The position numbers and the translations under genes were made by a program. A stretch of DNA of 64,000 nucleotides. It comes from Cupriavidus sp. WGlv3 (GTDB taxonomy: Bacteria > Pseudomonadota > Gammaproteobacteria > Burkholderiales > Burkholderiaceae). The notes under the pieces were generated by a model. It searched no databases and was not told where the DNA came from. It saw only the letters and a program-made list of their open reading frames with translations. This document shows positions 7,569 through 15,607 of this stretch, one piece after another (position 1 is the first letter of the stretch; each line of letters opens with the position of its first letter). Location: positions 248,001-312,000 of the forward strand of contig NZ_JALHRX010000002.1 in NCBI RefSeq assembly GCF_023952475.1. Reading direction: 5' to 3'.

Positions 7569-9131
7569 ATGGGGGCTGAGATGCGGCGCCGCGCCTTGCT
7601 GACCCTGCTGTTCGCCGTGCTGGCCAGCGTCTGGCTGGCGGGATGCGGCGGCGGCCCGTCCGGCGACGGCATCCGCGCCGGCGTCGAAGAACGGCTGGCG
7701 CTGGCGCTGCCGCCGGGCACGGTGCAGGTAGTGGAGCTGGAGCGCCGCGGCTCGCAGGCCGACACCAAGGCCCCGGCCGGCGAGATCCGCCGCATCGTCT
7801 ATTTCGACGCGCGACTGAAGCTGCTGCGCGACTATGACTTCGGCGCCTGGGATTCGCCCGGCGTGGCCGGCCTGGTGTCGGCGCTGGGCGCGGGCCCGCG
7901 GGGCATCACCGGCATCACCAGCGGCGGCAACAAGGCCGGCGACGTCATCCGCGCCCACGGCACCGCGCTGTACCGGCGCGACGGCGAGCGCTGGGTCGGC
8001 GTGCTGCCGGCCGGCTACCGCCCCGCCGAGGCCCCGGCCGTCGCCACCAATGCCCAGACCGGCCCAGCGGCGATCCTTGACGCGATGCGCAAGGTGATCG
8101 ACTCGGTGCAGAAAGATGCCTCGCCGGCGCAGCGCGCGGTGATCGAGCAGGAGCTGACCACCGCGCACGCCAATATCCGCGCGCGGCTGGCGCGGGTCAA
8201 CGAAGGCTATGCCATCGCCGCCGGTGCCGAGCACGGCCAGTACTTGCGCTTTGCGCAGGCGCTGGTGGCCGGCACGCGCGTGCGCGCGATGCCGCTGGTC
8301 ACGCACGGCGGCGAAGAGAACCTGCGCCTGCTGCGCGCGGGCAAGGTCTCGGTGGCACTGGCGCAGGGCGATGCCGCGCTGGATGCCTACGAGGGCAAGG
8401 ACGCCTTCGCCGACGACGGCCCGCAGGCGTCGCTGCGCGCCATCGGCAGCCTCTATCCGGAGCCCGTGCACGTGCTGGTGCGCGAAGGCGATCCCGCGCG
8501 CTCGGTGTCGGACCTGCGCGGCAAGCGCATCGCGGTAGGCGAGCGCGGCTCGGCCTCGCGCGGCACCGCGCTGCGCGTGCTGGCCGCGCACGGGCTGGCG
8601 GACAAGGACTTCAAGGCCGAGGAAGTGGGGCTGGGCACCGGCCTGGTGGCGCTGCGCCAGAACCAGGTCGACGCCGTGATCCAGGTGATCGGCGTGCCTG
8701 CCGACAGCATCCGCGATGCGCTCGCGGAAATGCCGCTGCGGCTGCTGCCGCTCGATGAAAAGGCCATCGCCGCGCTGGTGGGCCGCAAGGCGGGCTATTT
8801 CCGCGCATCGATTGCGCCAGGCACCTATCCCGGCCTGAGCGCACCGGTGCGCACCATCGCCACCGCGGCCGTGCTGGTGACCGGACCGGACCTGTCCGAC
8901 GCCGAGGTTGGCGACCTGACGCGGCTGGTCTACCGCAACGGACGGGACCTGGTCGCGCGCGGCAGCGCCCAGGGCGGACAGATCGCCGTGGCCACGGCGC
9001 GCCAGGGCCTGATGATTCCGCAGCATCTGGCGGCGGCCAAGGCGCTGGACGCCATGGGTCCGGCCGGCGCCGCGCCGGGCTCGGCAAGGCCCGCTCGGCC
9101 GCCGGCAGCGTCCGGGACGCAAGTCAGATAG
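7569..9131 (+). CDS. TAXI-family solute-binding lipoprotein
   Basis: A 520-residue protein beginning with a lipoprotein signal (LAGC lipobox at about residues 23-26), so it should be anchored in the periplasm. Residues about 27-210 form an unusual N-terminal extension. The TAXI/NMT1-like binding domain runs from about 212 (AIAAGAEHGQYLRFAQAL) to about 490, including the SDLRGKRIAVGERGSASRGTA region, which is typical of TAXI proteins. It ends in a short Pro/Ala tail. TAXI proteins normally serve TRAP transporters, but no DctQ/M genes are here; its neighbour is a GltS carrier. It would deliver substrate (glutamate or a related acid, by inference) to GltS. The start was chosen by GGAGG at good spacing. 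Confidence 0.85.
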   Translation: MGAEMRRRALLTLLFAVLASVWLAGCGGGPSGDGIRAGVEERLALALPPGTVQVVELERRGSQADTKAPAGEIRRIVYFDARLKLLRDYDFGAWDSPGVAGLVSALGAGPRGITGITSGGNKAGDVIRAHGTALYRRDGERWVGVLPAGYRPAEAPAVATNAQTGPAAILDAMRKVIDSVQKDASPAQRAVIEQELTTAHANIRARLARVNEGYAIAAGAEHGQYLRFAQALVAGTRVRAMPLVTHGGEENLRLLRAGKVSVALAQGDAALDAYEGKDAFADDGPQASLRAIGSLYPEPVHVLVREGDPARSVSDLRGKRIAVGERGSASRGTALRVLAAHGLADKDFKAEEVGLGTGLVALRQNQVDAVIQVIGVPADSIRDALAEMPLRLLPLDEKAIAALVGRKAGYFRASIAPGTYPGLSAPVRTIATAAVLVTGPDLSDAEVGDLTRLVYRNGRDLVARGSAQGGQIAVATARQGLMIPQHLAAAKALDAMGPAGAAPGSARPARPPAASGTQVR

Positions 9132-9140
9132 GGATGCGCT

Positions 9141-9160
9141 GGCCGGCTTCAGCGCCGGCC
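9141..9160. terminator. GGCCGGC-N6-GCCGGCC hairpin between convergent genes
   Basis: A perfect 7-bp inverted repeat with a 6-nt loop, sited between the TAXI gene (+) and the small gene that follows (-). The stop codon of the minus-strand gene falls in the loop. No long T run, so the terminator role is probable rather than certain. Confidence 0.5.
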
Positions 9161-9382
9161 CGATACGCCGTAGAACGTTCCTGCGCGTGGATTAGACACC
9201 ACATAAGCGTGGCGCTGCGCCCAGAACTGTGCGGTACGGAAGGCTTCGGCCTCGCGCTCGCTCCAATCCGTTGCCAGCAACGGCAGGGCCTCGGCATCGG
9301 TGGTCAGGTAGACGCGCGCCTGGTAGCGCGCGGATTGCATGGTGCCGGTACGGATGGTGCGGATCGTGACGTGGAGGGTCAT
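9149..9382 (-). CDS. Small hypothetical protein, 77 aa
   Basis: Not recognised. A soluble, balanced 77-residue sequence (starts MTLHVTIRTIRT; middle TDWSEREAEAFRTAQFW) with no membrane segment or signal peptide. It is likely to be real: the composition is that of a protein rather than an antisense frame, a GAGAAG sequence lies about 7 bp before the ATG, and it ends in a hairpin shared with the convergent TAXI gene. Its function cannot be inferred from neighbours, which face away. Confidence 0.55.
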   Translation of the reverse strand: MTLHVTIRTIRTGTMQSARYQARVYLTTDAEALPLLATDWSEREAEAFRTAQFWAQRHAYVVSNPRAGTFYGVSGRR

Positions 9383-9544
9383 AGGCAGCTTCTCGACAGG
9401 GCAACTACCAGATCATAACCACTTCCATGTGTTGGATTGGTGAAACCGTTGCGAATGTGCCAAGGCCGCCAACATGCGACGGCGCTGTCAGGTTCCGGCG
9501 CCAGCGCCGACATATCGGCATCTTCGTGCCACCTGGAGCCAGAC

Positions 9545-10018
9545 ATGCCTGCCCGGCCCGCCATTCTCGTCGTGACCCATATCGCCATGCTGGCCGTCGG
9601 CTTCGCCGCCGGCATCTATGTGCTGCCGATCCTGACGGCGCAGCCTGGCGCCAGCGCCGGACAGGTGCAGGCGATATCGCAACAGGCGCGCTATTCAGGC
9701 ACCTTCCGCAAGGACCTGGCCGGCAGCGACGCGCTGCACTGGGCCAGCGGCCGGCTTCATGTCTCGGCCAGCGCGCTCGCCTTCGAAGGCAGCGTGGCAC
9801 CGGGGCCGGATTACAGGATCTACCTGGCGCCAACGTTCGTCGACAACAAGGAAGCCTTCCTGCGGATCAAGGACCAGTCCCTGCAGGTGAGCGAACTGAA
9901 GACCTTCGGCAATTTCACCGTGGACTTGCCGGCCGGGGTGGATCCGTCCCGATATGCGGCGGTGGTGATCTGGTGCGAGCGGTTCGGGCAGTTTATTGGG
10001 GCGGCGGGGTATCGGTAG
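9545..10018 (+). CDS. DM13-domain membrane-anchored protein
   Basis: A 157-residue protein with one N-terminal hydrophobic segment (about residues 5-32), either an uncleaved signal anchor or a signal peptide, then a DM13 domain from about 48 to the end (YSGTFRKDLAGSDALHWASGR ... VVIWCERFGQFIGAAGY). The conserved Cys of the WCERF motif is present. DM13 domains are thought to take part in extracytoplasmic redox chemistry. The start was chosen by GGAG six bases before the ATG; an upstream in-frame ATG would add residues unlike the family. It stands alone, with convergent or divergent genes on each side. Confidence 0.8.
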   Translation: MPARPAILVVTHIAMLAVGFAAGIYVLPILTAQPGASAGQVQAISQQARYSGTFRKDLAGSDALHWASGRLHVSASALAFEGSVAPGPDYRIYLAPTFVDNKEAFLRIKDQSLQVSELKTFGNFTVDLPAGVDPSRYAAVVIWCERFGQFIGAAGYR

Positions 10019-10079
10019 GGACCGCGGGCAGACTGCGGAGTCATGGCGCCGATGGAGCAGCGGAGCACCCAGCCAAAGG

Positions 10080-10108
10080 AAAAAAGGGCCGATCAAGGCA
10101 ACCGGCCC
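10080..10108 (-). terminator. Intrinsic terminator of the porin gene
   Basis: On the minus strand the stem GGGCCG/CGGCCC with an 11-nt loop is followed at once by TTTTTT, the classic rho-independent form, about 100 bp after the porin stop. Confidence 0.75.
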
Positions 10109-10156
10109 AACGAACCCCGCAAAACCAGCCGCAGGTGTCGATATGAGAGTCAAGCA

Positions 10157-10191
10157 CCCGCCCGTGCAGGCATGGGCGCCTGCCGGGCGGG
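10157..10191 (-). terminator. Strong GC hairpin after the porin stop
   Basis: Nested perfect arms CCCGCCCG/CGGGCGGG and GCAGGC/GCCTGC with a 6-nt loop, 16 bp past the porin stop. It has no T run of its own. It probably protects the 3' end of the porin mRNA or assists the terminator that follows. Confidence 0.5.
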
Positions 10192-10207
10192 CATCAGGTG
10201 GTGAGAC

Positions 10208-11275
10208 TCAGAAGCGGTGACGCAGGCCGATGGTGGCGCCGGTCTGGTTCTCGCCGGCAACCACGGTGCCCACGCCGTTCAGGCCCAGCGCCGAGCCCGA
10301 CTTGTTCTTCGAGTAGCCCACGTTCAGATACACGTCGGTGCGCTTGGACAGCGAGTAGTCCGCCGACAGCACGAACATCCACGGATCCGCGTCGCTGTTG
10401 CGCGTGTCGTTGTAGTACGCCGCGCCGGTCAGCAGGAACGCCGGGGTGAAGCGGTACTGCGCGCCGGCCCAGTAGACATTGCTGCGGGTCGTGGCCGCGG
10501 TGGCGCTGGACACGCCGTCGTCGCGCAGCCAGCGGTAGCCCGCGAACACCTTGGCGCCGCCGAAGGCGTAGGCCGCGCCCACGGCCGCGCGCTTGGCGGC
10601 GCGGTCCTGCAGCGCCACCGTGCCGCCGTGGAACTGGTCATAGGCCGCGCCGACCGACAAGCCGCCCGCCGCATACGACAGGCCGCCGCCGAAGTTGCGC
10701 CCGACCTTGGTCTCGCCCGCGATTTCGTTGTTGTCGCGGCCGAAGCTGTAGAAGCCGGTGGCGGTCAGGCCGCCGAACTTGCCGGTGTACTTGACGGCGT
10801 TGTCGGCGCGGCCGTTGAAGGCCGAATCCACGCTGTTGAGCGAGTAGCGCGGGCCCACGCCCATCGGGTCGAAGGCACCGAACAGGTCGTACAGCGCGTT
10901 CTGCTGGCGGCCCAGCGTGACCGCGCCCCAGCCGCCCTGCAGGCCGACGTAGGCCTGGCGGCCGAACAGGCGGTTGCCCTGGCCCGAGGTGCCGGTGTCG
11001 ACGTCGAAGCCGCTTTCCAGCACGAAGATACCCTTCAGGCCGCCGCCCAGGTCTTCGGTGCCACGCAGGCCCCAGCGCGAACCGGACAGGTTGCCCGAGT
11101 TCAGGCGCACGGCCGTGCCTTCGGCGCCGCCGCTGCCCGGCACGTTGCTGATCACTTCGACGCCGGCGTCGACGATGCCGTAGAGCGTCACGTTGGACGT
11201 GGACTGGGCCGACGCCACCCCGGATGCGGCCGACGCGGCCGCTGCTGCCGTCATTGCAAGGAGAGCTTTCTTCAC
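10208..11275 (-). CDS. Gram-negative porin (Burkholderiales type)
   Basis: A 355-residue outer-membrane beta-barrel porin. The signal peptide (KKALLAMTAAAAASAASGVASA) is followed by the mature start QSTSNVTLYGIVDAGVEV, and the protein ends in the BAM-recognised Phe (GLRHRF). The middle holds GSRWGLRGTEDLGGGLKG and FGRQAYVGLQGGWGAVTLGRQ, which mark this trimeric porin family. I take the GTG start because it directly gives the signal peptide and has purines upstream; an ATG 63 bp further upstream would add a 21-residue non-signal tail. It probably admits small hydrophilic solutes. It is transcribed away from the penicillin-binding protein gene. Confidence 0.85.
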   Translation of the reverse strand: MKKALLAMTAAAAASAASGVASAQSTSNVTLYGIVDAGVEVISNVPGSGGAEGTAVRLNSGNLSGSRWGLRGTEDLGGGLKGIFVLESGFDVDTGTSGQGNRLFGRQAYVGLQGGWGAVTLGRQQNALYDLFGAFDPMGVGPRYSLNSVDSAFNGRADNAVKYTGKFGGLTATGFYSFGRDNNEIAGETKVGRNFGGGLSYAAGGLSVGAAYDQFHGGTVALQDRAAKRAAVGAAYAFGGAKVFAGYRWLRDDGVSSATAATTRSNVYWAGAQYRFTPAFLLTGAAYYNDTRNSDADPWMFVLSADYSLSKRTDVYLNVGYSKNKSGSALGLNGVGTVVAGENQTGATIGLRHRF

Positions 11276-11606
11276 TGTAGTTTCTCTGTGTTCTGTTTGA
11301 GGCACGACACCGCACCGGACCCAAGGCCCGATCGTCAAGGCGAGTCATGGCAAGTCATGACGATCGGGGCCAGCCGGGCAACCCGGCAACGGCGCGTCGT
11401 CCGCACAAGTGGCGGCCCCGGCATTGTGGCGGCGCAATATGAAAGCTTTGTGACCCATGCTTCGCAGCAGGAAGTGGCGCATCGCACCCGGCTGGGGGTT
11501 TTCCCTGTAACGGGCGGGAACGTTTTGGTAGGATGCAGGCTTTTCCGACGACGGTAATGCCAGTGTTCCGTGCCGCCCCGCGCCTGTGCCTCGGCCGCTT
11601 CGCCTC
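11276..11606. promoter_or_regulatory. Divergent intergenic region with an 11-bp inverted repeat
   Basis: No gene is visible in this 331-bp stretch between the porin (-) and the penicillin-binding protein (+). In the porin leader an 11-bp perfect inverted repeat (CCCGATCGTCA at 11327-11337, TGACGATCGGG at 11358-11368) encloses a 20-nt spacer with two direct AGTCATG copies. That could be a leader stem-loop or a regulator site. I cannot assign either promoter with confidence. Confidence 0.5.
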
Positions 11607-14222
11607 ATGAAGCTGGCTGAGATCAAGACCCGGCTTGCCCCGCTGCTTGCCTCGTTCCCGGCTTCACTGCCTGCCCCCGTCCGGCATGGCCTGTCCCGAC
11701 TGGCGGCGCGCACCGCGCGCGCCGGCCTGACCCGGCCCGGCACGCTGCGCCCCACCCGGCGCGGCCTGCTGTTCGGCCTGGCCGCGCTTCCGGCGGCGTT
11801 GCTGCTTTATGTGCTGGTGCTGATCCCGTTCACGCCAGGCATCAGCGATATCCGCAAGGCCAAGTCCGAGCAGCCGGCCCAGGTGCTGTCCGCCGACGGC
11901 AAGGAACTGGCGGTGTTCAAGTGGGCCAACCGCGACTGGGTGCCGCTCAAGCAGATCTCGCCCCACGTGGTGGCAGCGCTGATCTCCACCGAGGATCACC
12001 GCTTCTACCAGCACCACGGCCTGGACTGGCGCCGCATCGCCTCGGCCGCGCTGCATACGTTTTCCGGCGACCGCCAGGGCGGGTCCACCATCACCCAGCA
12101 GCTGGCGCGCAATCTCTATCCCGACGAGATCGGCCGCGCCCCCACGCTGACGCGCAAGCTCAAGGAAGCGATCACCGCGCTGAAGATCGAGGCGCTCTAC
12201 ACCAAGGACGAGATCCTCGAGACCTATCTCAACACGGTGCCGTTCCTGTACAACGCCTTCGGCATCGAGATGGCGGCGCGCACCTATTTCGACCGCCCGG
12301 CCCGCTCGCTCGATGTGCTGCAGAGCGCCACGCTGATCGGCATGCTCAAGGGCAACAGCTACTACAACCCGGTGCTCAACCCCGAGCGCGCGCTCGACCG
12401 GCGCAATACCGTGCTGGGGCAGATGGTCAAGCGCGGCAAGCTCGACGCGGCGCGCTACGAGCAGCTGAAGAAACGGCCGCTGCGCATCGACTTCGAGCGC
12501 CAGACCGAGCCGCCCGGCCCCGCACCGCACTTTGCGCAGCAGCTGCGCAAATGGCTGATCGGCTGGGCCGACCGCAACGGCTATGACATCTACGCCGACG
12601 GTCTGGTGGTCCACACCACCATCGACGCGCGCCTGCAGGCCATGGCCACGCAGGCCGTGGTGCAGCAGGGCAACCGGCTGCAGGCGGTGGCCAACGCCGC
12701 CTGGGCGCCGCGCGCTGGCTGGGCCGCCAACAAGCCGCTGGTGCAGGCCCTGGTGCGCGAGACCCCGGAGTACCGCACCGCGGTCGCCGCCGGCACCGCG
12801 CCGGACGAGGCGCTGCGCCACCTGATGGCCGACAGCGCCTTCCTGCGCGCGCTGCACCAGAACAAGACCCGGATCCAGGCCGGCTTCCTGGCCATCGACC
12901 CGCGCAACGGCGAGATCCGCGCCTGGGTCGGCAGCCGCGACTACACCCAGGATGCGTTCGACCACGTGCAGCAGGCGCGGCGCCAGCCGGGCTCGACCTT
13001 CAAGCCCTTCGTCTACGGCGCCGCCTTCGACGAGGGCAAGACGCCCGACGACACGCTGGTGGACCAGCCGGTGGAAATCGCGCTGTCCGGCGGCGAGGTC
13101 TGGCGTCCCAGCGACGAAGGCCGCCCCACCGGCCGCGCCATGACGCTGCGCGACGGGCTGGTCTATTCGCGCAACACCATCACCGCGCAGCTGATGCAGG
13201 AAGTGGGCCCTGCGCGCGTGGCGCGGCTGGCGCGCAACATGGGCGTGCGCGACAGCGAGCTCGACGTGGTGCCGTCGCTGGCGCTGGGCACCAGCCCGGT
13301 CACGCTGAAGGAAATGGTGGCTGCCTACGGCACCATCGCCAATGCCGGCGACTATATCGCGCCGACCATGGTGACGCGCATCGAAGACCGCCAGGGCAAT
13401 GTGCTGCAGGTGTTCCGCCCCGCGCGCGCCGAGCACGCGCTGCCCGCCGCCGCCACGCAAACCCTGCTCGACGTGATGCGCGACGTGATCGACCGCGGCA
13501 CCGGCGCTGGCATCCGCTCGCGCTTCGGCATCCGCGCCGACGTCGCCGGCAAGACCGGCACCACCCAGGACAATGCCGACGGCTGGTTCATCCTGATGCA
13601 TCCGGAACTGGTGGCGGGCGCCTGGGTGGGCTTCAACGACAGCCGCATCACGCTGCGCAGCGACTACTGGGGCCAGGGCGCGCACAGCGCGCTGCCGATG
13701 GTCGGCGATTTCTACCAGCGCGCCCTGCGCGCGCGCATCATCGACGGCCGCGCGCGTTTTGCGGAGCACGAGGAAACGCATGTGTTCGCCTCGCTCGGCA
13801 CGCAGCTGCGCGGCTGGTTCAGCCAGCTGTTCACGCGCGACAAGGCCAGCGAGACCCCGGCACCGCGCCCGGCGCCGCGCCGCCCGGCGTTGCCGGCGCA
13901 GGAAGCCGAGATCGCGCCGCCGGCAGGCGCGGCCTCGGCCGCGATGGCGGACGCAGACCACGATGAATCCAGCCTGGCGCTGGACCGGGGGGAGACGGTG
14001 ATGGCGGTGCCACCCGCGGACGTCACCGCGGGAAGCGTGCCGGTTGCGCCGCCCCCGGCCAATGAACCGGCCCCTGCACCCACGCTGCCCCCCGCCTCGG
14101 CTCCGGCTCCAACGCCAGCACCAGCACCAGCACCAGCGCCAGCGCCAGCGCCAGCGCCAGCGCCAGCGCCACCGATCATGCCGCTCGCACCCACCATCAT
14201 CACCCCGGCCGGCCAACGGTGA
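11607..14222 (+). CDS. Bifunctional penicillin-binding protein, class A (PBP1a-like)
   Basis: Builds peptidoglycan in the periplasm by glycosyl transfer and transpeptidation. 871 residues from the ATG (an in-frame GTG lies 21 bp upstream). A cytoplasmic Arg-rich start is followed by a membrane anchor (about 53-80). The GT51 domain comes next with EDHRFYQHHGLDWRR (about 129), where the catalytic Glu sits, and GGSTITQQLARN. The transpeptidase domain has STFK (nucleophile Ser about 463), SRN and KTGTT (Lys about 649). The C-terminal 110 residues are a low-complexity Ala/Pro tail with a Pro-Ala repeat, not part of the enzyme fold. It is a single-gene unit. Confidence 0.92.
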   Translation: MKLAEIKTRLAPLLASFPASLPAPVRHGLSRLAARTARAGLTRPGTLRPTRRGLLFGLAALPAALLLYVLVLIPFTPGISDIRKAKSEQPAQVLSADGKELAVFKWANRDWVPLKQISPHVVAALISTEDHRFYQHHGLDWRRIASAALHTFSGDRQGGSTITQQLARNLYPDEIGRAPTLTRKLKEAITALKIEALYTKDEILETYLNTVPFLYNAFGIEMAARTYFDRPARSLDVLQSATLIGMLKGNSYYNPVLNPERALDRRNTVLGQMVKRGKLDAARYEQLKKRPLRIDFERQTEPPGPAPHFAQQLRKWLIGWADRNGYDIYADGLVVHTTIDARLQAMATQAVVQQGNRLQAVANAAWAPRAGWAANKPLVQALVRETPEYRTAVAAGTAPDEALRHLMADSAFLRALHQNKTRIQAGFLAIDPRNGEIRAWVGSRDYTQDAFDHVQQARRQPGSTFKPFVYGAAFDEGKTPDDTLVDQPVEIALSGGEVWRPSDEGRPTGRAMTLRDGLVYSRNTITAQLMQEVGPARVARLARNMGVRDSELDVVPSLALGTSPVTLKEMVAAYGTIANAGDYIAPTMVTRIEDRQGNVLQVFRPARAEHALPAAATQTLLDVMRDVIDRGTGAGIRSRFGIRADVAGKTGTTQDNADGWFILMHPELVAGAWVGFNDSRITLRSDYWGQGAHSALPMVGDFYQRALRARIIDGRARFAEHEETHVFASLGTQLRGWFSQLFTRDKASETPAPRPAPRRPALPAQEAEIAPPAGAASAAMADADHDESSLALDRGETVMAVPPADVTAGSVPVAPPPANEPAPAPTLPPASAPAPTPAPAPAPAPAPAPAPAPAPPIMPLAPTIITPAGQR
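14115..14168 (+). repeat. Hexanucleotide tandem repeat, nine units (Pro-Ala)n
   Basis: Three CCAGCA units then six CCAGCG units, 54 bp in total, in frame inside the tail of the penicillin-binding protein gene. They encode alternating Pro and Ala. Copy-number changes by slippage would lengthen or shorten the tail without shifting the frame. Confidence 0.9.
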
Positions 14223-14258
14223 TCGCTGAACCAGGTGTTCCGTCTGCCGGAGCGCGAT

Positions 14259-15590
14259 TCACACCAACCCGATATCCCGCCCCGCCACCCCCGGAAACAC
14301 CTGCGCCAGCCGCGCCGCATCCAGCCCGTACAACCTGCGGAACACCCCGCCCAGCAGCGCCCGGTACTCGTTGCGCACCGGCCAGTCCCGATCCTGGTTG
14401 AGCGTGGCCGCTTCCACCGCAACCTGCTCGCCGGCGATGCGCCCGCCGCGCACGGCGCCGCCCAGCACCCAGTAGACCGTGCCGTGACCGTGGTCGGTGC
14501 CGCGCGTGCCGTTCTCGCGGAAGGTGCGGCCGAACTCGGACAGCACCACCACAGTGGTCTTGCGCCATGCGGGACCCATCTCCGCGGCAAAGGCCGACAA
14601 AGCGCGGCCCAGGTTGTCGAGCAACCCGGCCAGCTGGCCTTGCGCGGCACCCTGGTTGACGTGGGTGTCCCAGCCACCCACGTCGATAAAGCCCAGGTTG
14701 AAGCGCTCGCGCATCAGCCCCGCCATGCGCCGGGCCTCGACCTCGAAGCCGCGCGCGCTGAGCGCGCGCCGGCTGGCGGCCTGCATTTCCTGCTGGCGCG
14801 ACGCCATCGTGGCCGGGCCGGCGCCAGCCATGCCGCCCCTTGGCGCTTCCGCCTGCGCCTGGCGCGCGACGGTCTCGCGCAGCTCGAAGCCCTCTTCGAT
14901 CAGTGACTCGAAGCGCGTGCCGCGATACATCTGCGCCAGCAGCCTGGCCTGGCGCGCATCGAACGGGGCGCGGCCGCTGCCCTTGAGCGAGACATTGGGC
15001 ACGTCGCGCGGGCCGGACAGCACCAGCGGCAGTCCGTCGGTGAACGCCACCGGCGCGGCCTGGCCGCCCATGGCCTGGGCCAGCCGGTTGAGGAAGCCGC
15101 TGCCGCGCAGCGCCGCGGTGGCCTGGCGGCTTTCGTCATGCCCGGGCAGGCCAGCTTCGATGCCGTCCTGGGTCTCGAAGTGGCTGCGCGACAGGTCGTG
15201 CGTGCCGGCGAACGGCACGAAGGCCAGCTGGCCCTGCTGCCACAACGGCAGCAGGGTCGGGGCCAGGGCCGGGTGCAAGGCCCAGTCGCCGATGCCGCGC
15301 GCGGCGCTGTCGGCGCCAAAGGCGGAAGCCAGCGCCACAGCGGCATTGGGGTCGGCGTCGGCACCCGGCGCGGGCGGGCGGCGGATGGCGATATTGGGCC
15401 GCGCCGCGTAGTAGTAGTCGCTGCCGGCCGGCACCAGCACGCTGGCGGCGTCATAGCCGCCGCGCAGGAAGACCAGCAGGAAGCGCGCATCGGCCTGCGC
15501 GGGCAGCGCGTAGACGCGCGAGGCGATGGCCGGCAGCGCCAGCCCGAGCGCGGCGCCCCCCATCGTCTTGAGCCATTGTCGGCGTTGCAT
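14259..15590 (-). CDS. DUF1501 protein with Tat signal
   Basis: A 443-residue DUF1501 protein, a family with an alkaline-phosphatase/sulfatase-like fold. It starts MQRRQWLKTMGGAALGL, a clear twin-arginine signal (RRQWLK), so it is predicted to be exported folded. Family stretches seen include RFLLVFLRGGYDAASVLVP, FIDVGGWDTHVNQGAAQGQL and VVVLSEFGRTFRENGTRGTDHGHG. The ATG has GGAGAG six bases upstream; the longer open frame upstream is not Tat-like. It sits 17 bp after the DUF1800 gene in the same direction, the usual pairing of these two families. The biochemical role is unknown. Confidence 0.87.
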   Translation of the reverse strand: MQRRQWLKTMGGAALGLALPAIASRVYALPAQADARFLLVFLRGGYDAASVLVPAGSDYYYAARPNIAIRRPPAPGADADPNAAVALASAFGADSAARGIGDWALHPALAPTLLPLWQQGQLAFVPFAGTHDLSRSHFETQDGIEAGLPGHDESRQATAALRGSGFLNRLAQAMGGQAAPVAFTDGLPLVLSGPRDVPNVSLKGSGRAPFDARQARLLAQMYRGTRFESLIEEGFELRETVARQAQAEAPRGGMAGAGPATMASRQQEMQAASRRALSARGFEVEARRMAGLMRERFNLGFIDVGGWDTHVNQGAAQGQLAGLLDNLGRALSAFAAEMGPAWRKTTVVVLSEFGRTFRENGTRGTDHGHGTVYWVLGGAVRGGRIAGEQVAVEAATLNQDRDWPVRNEYRALLGGVFRRLYGLDAARLAQVFPGVAGRDIGLV

Positions 15591-15607
15591 GGTGCTCTCC
15601 GTTGCCT

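Noticed and set aside
14115..14168. CRISPR-like or mobile repeat
   Set aside because: Units are 6 bp, contiguous, in frame and inside a coding sequence; a simple tandem repeat.
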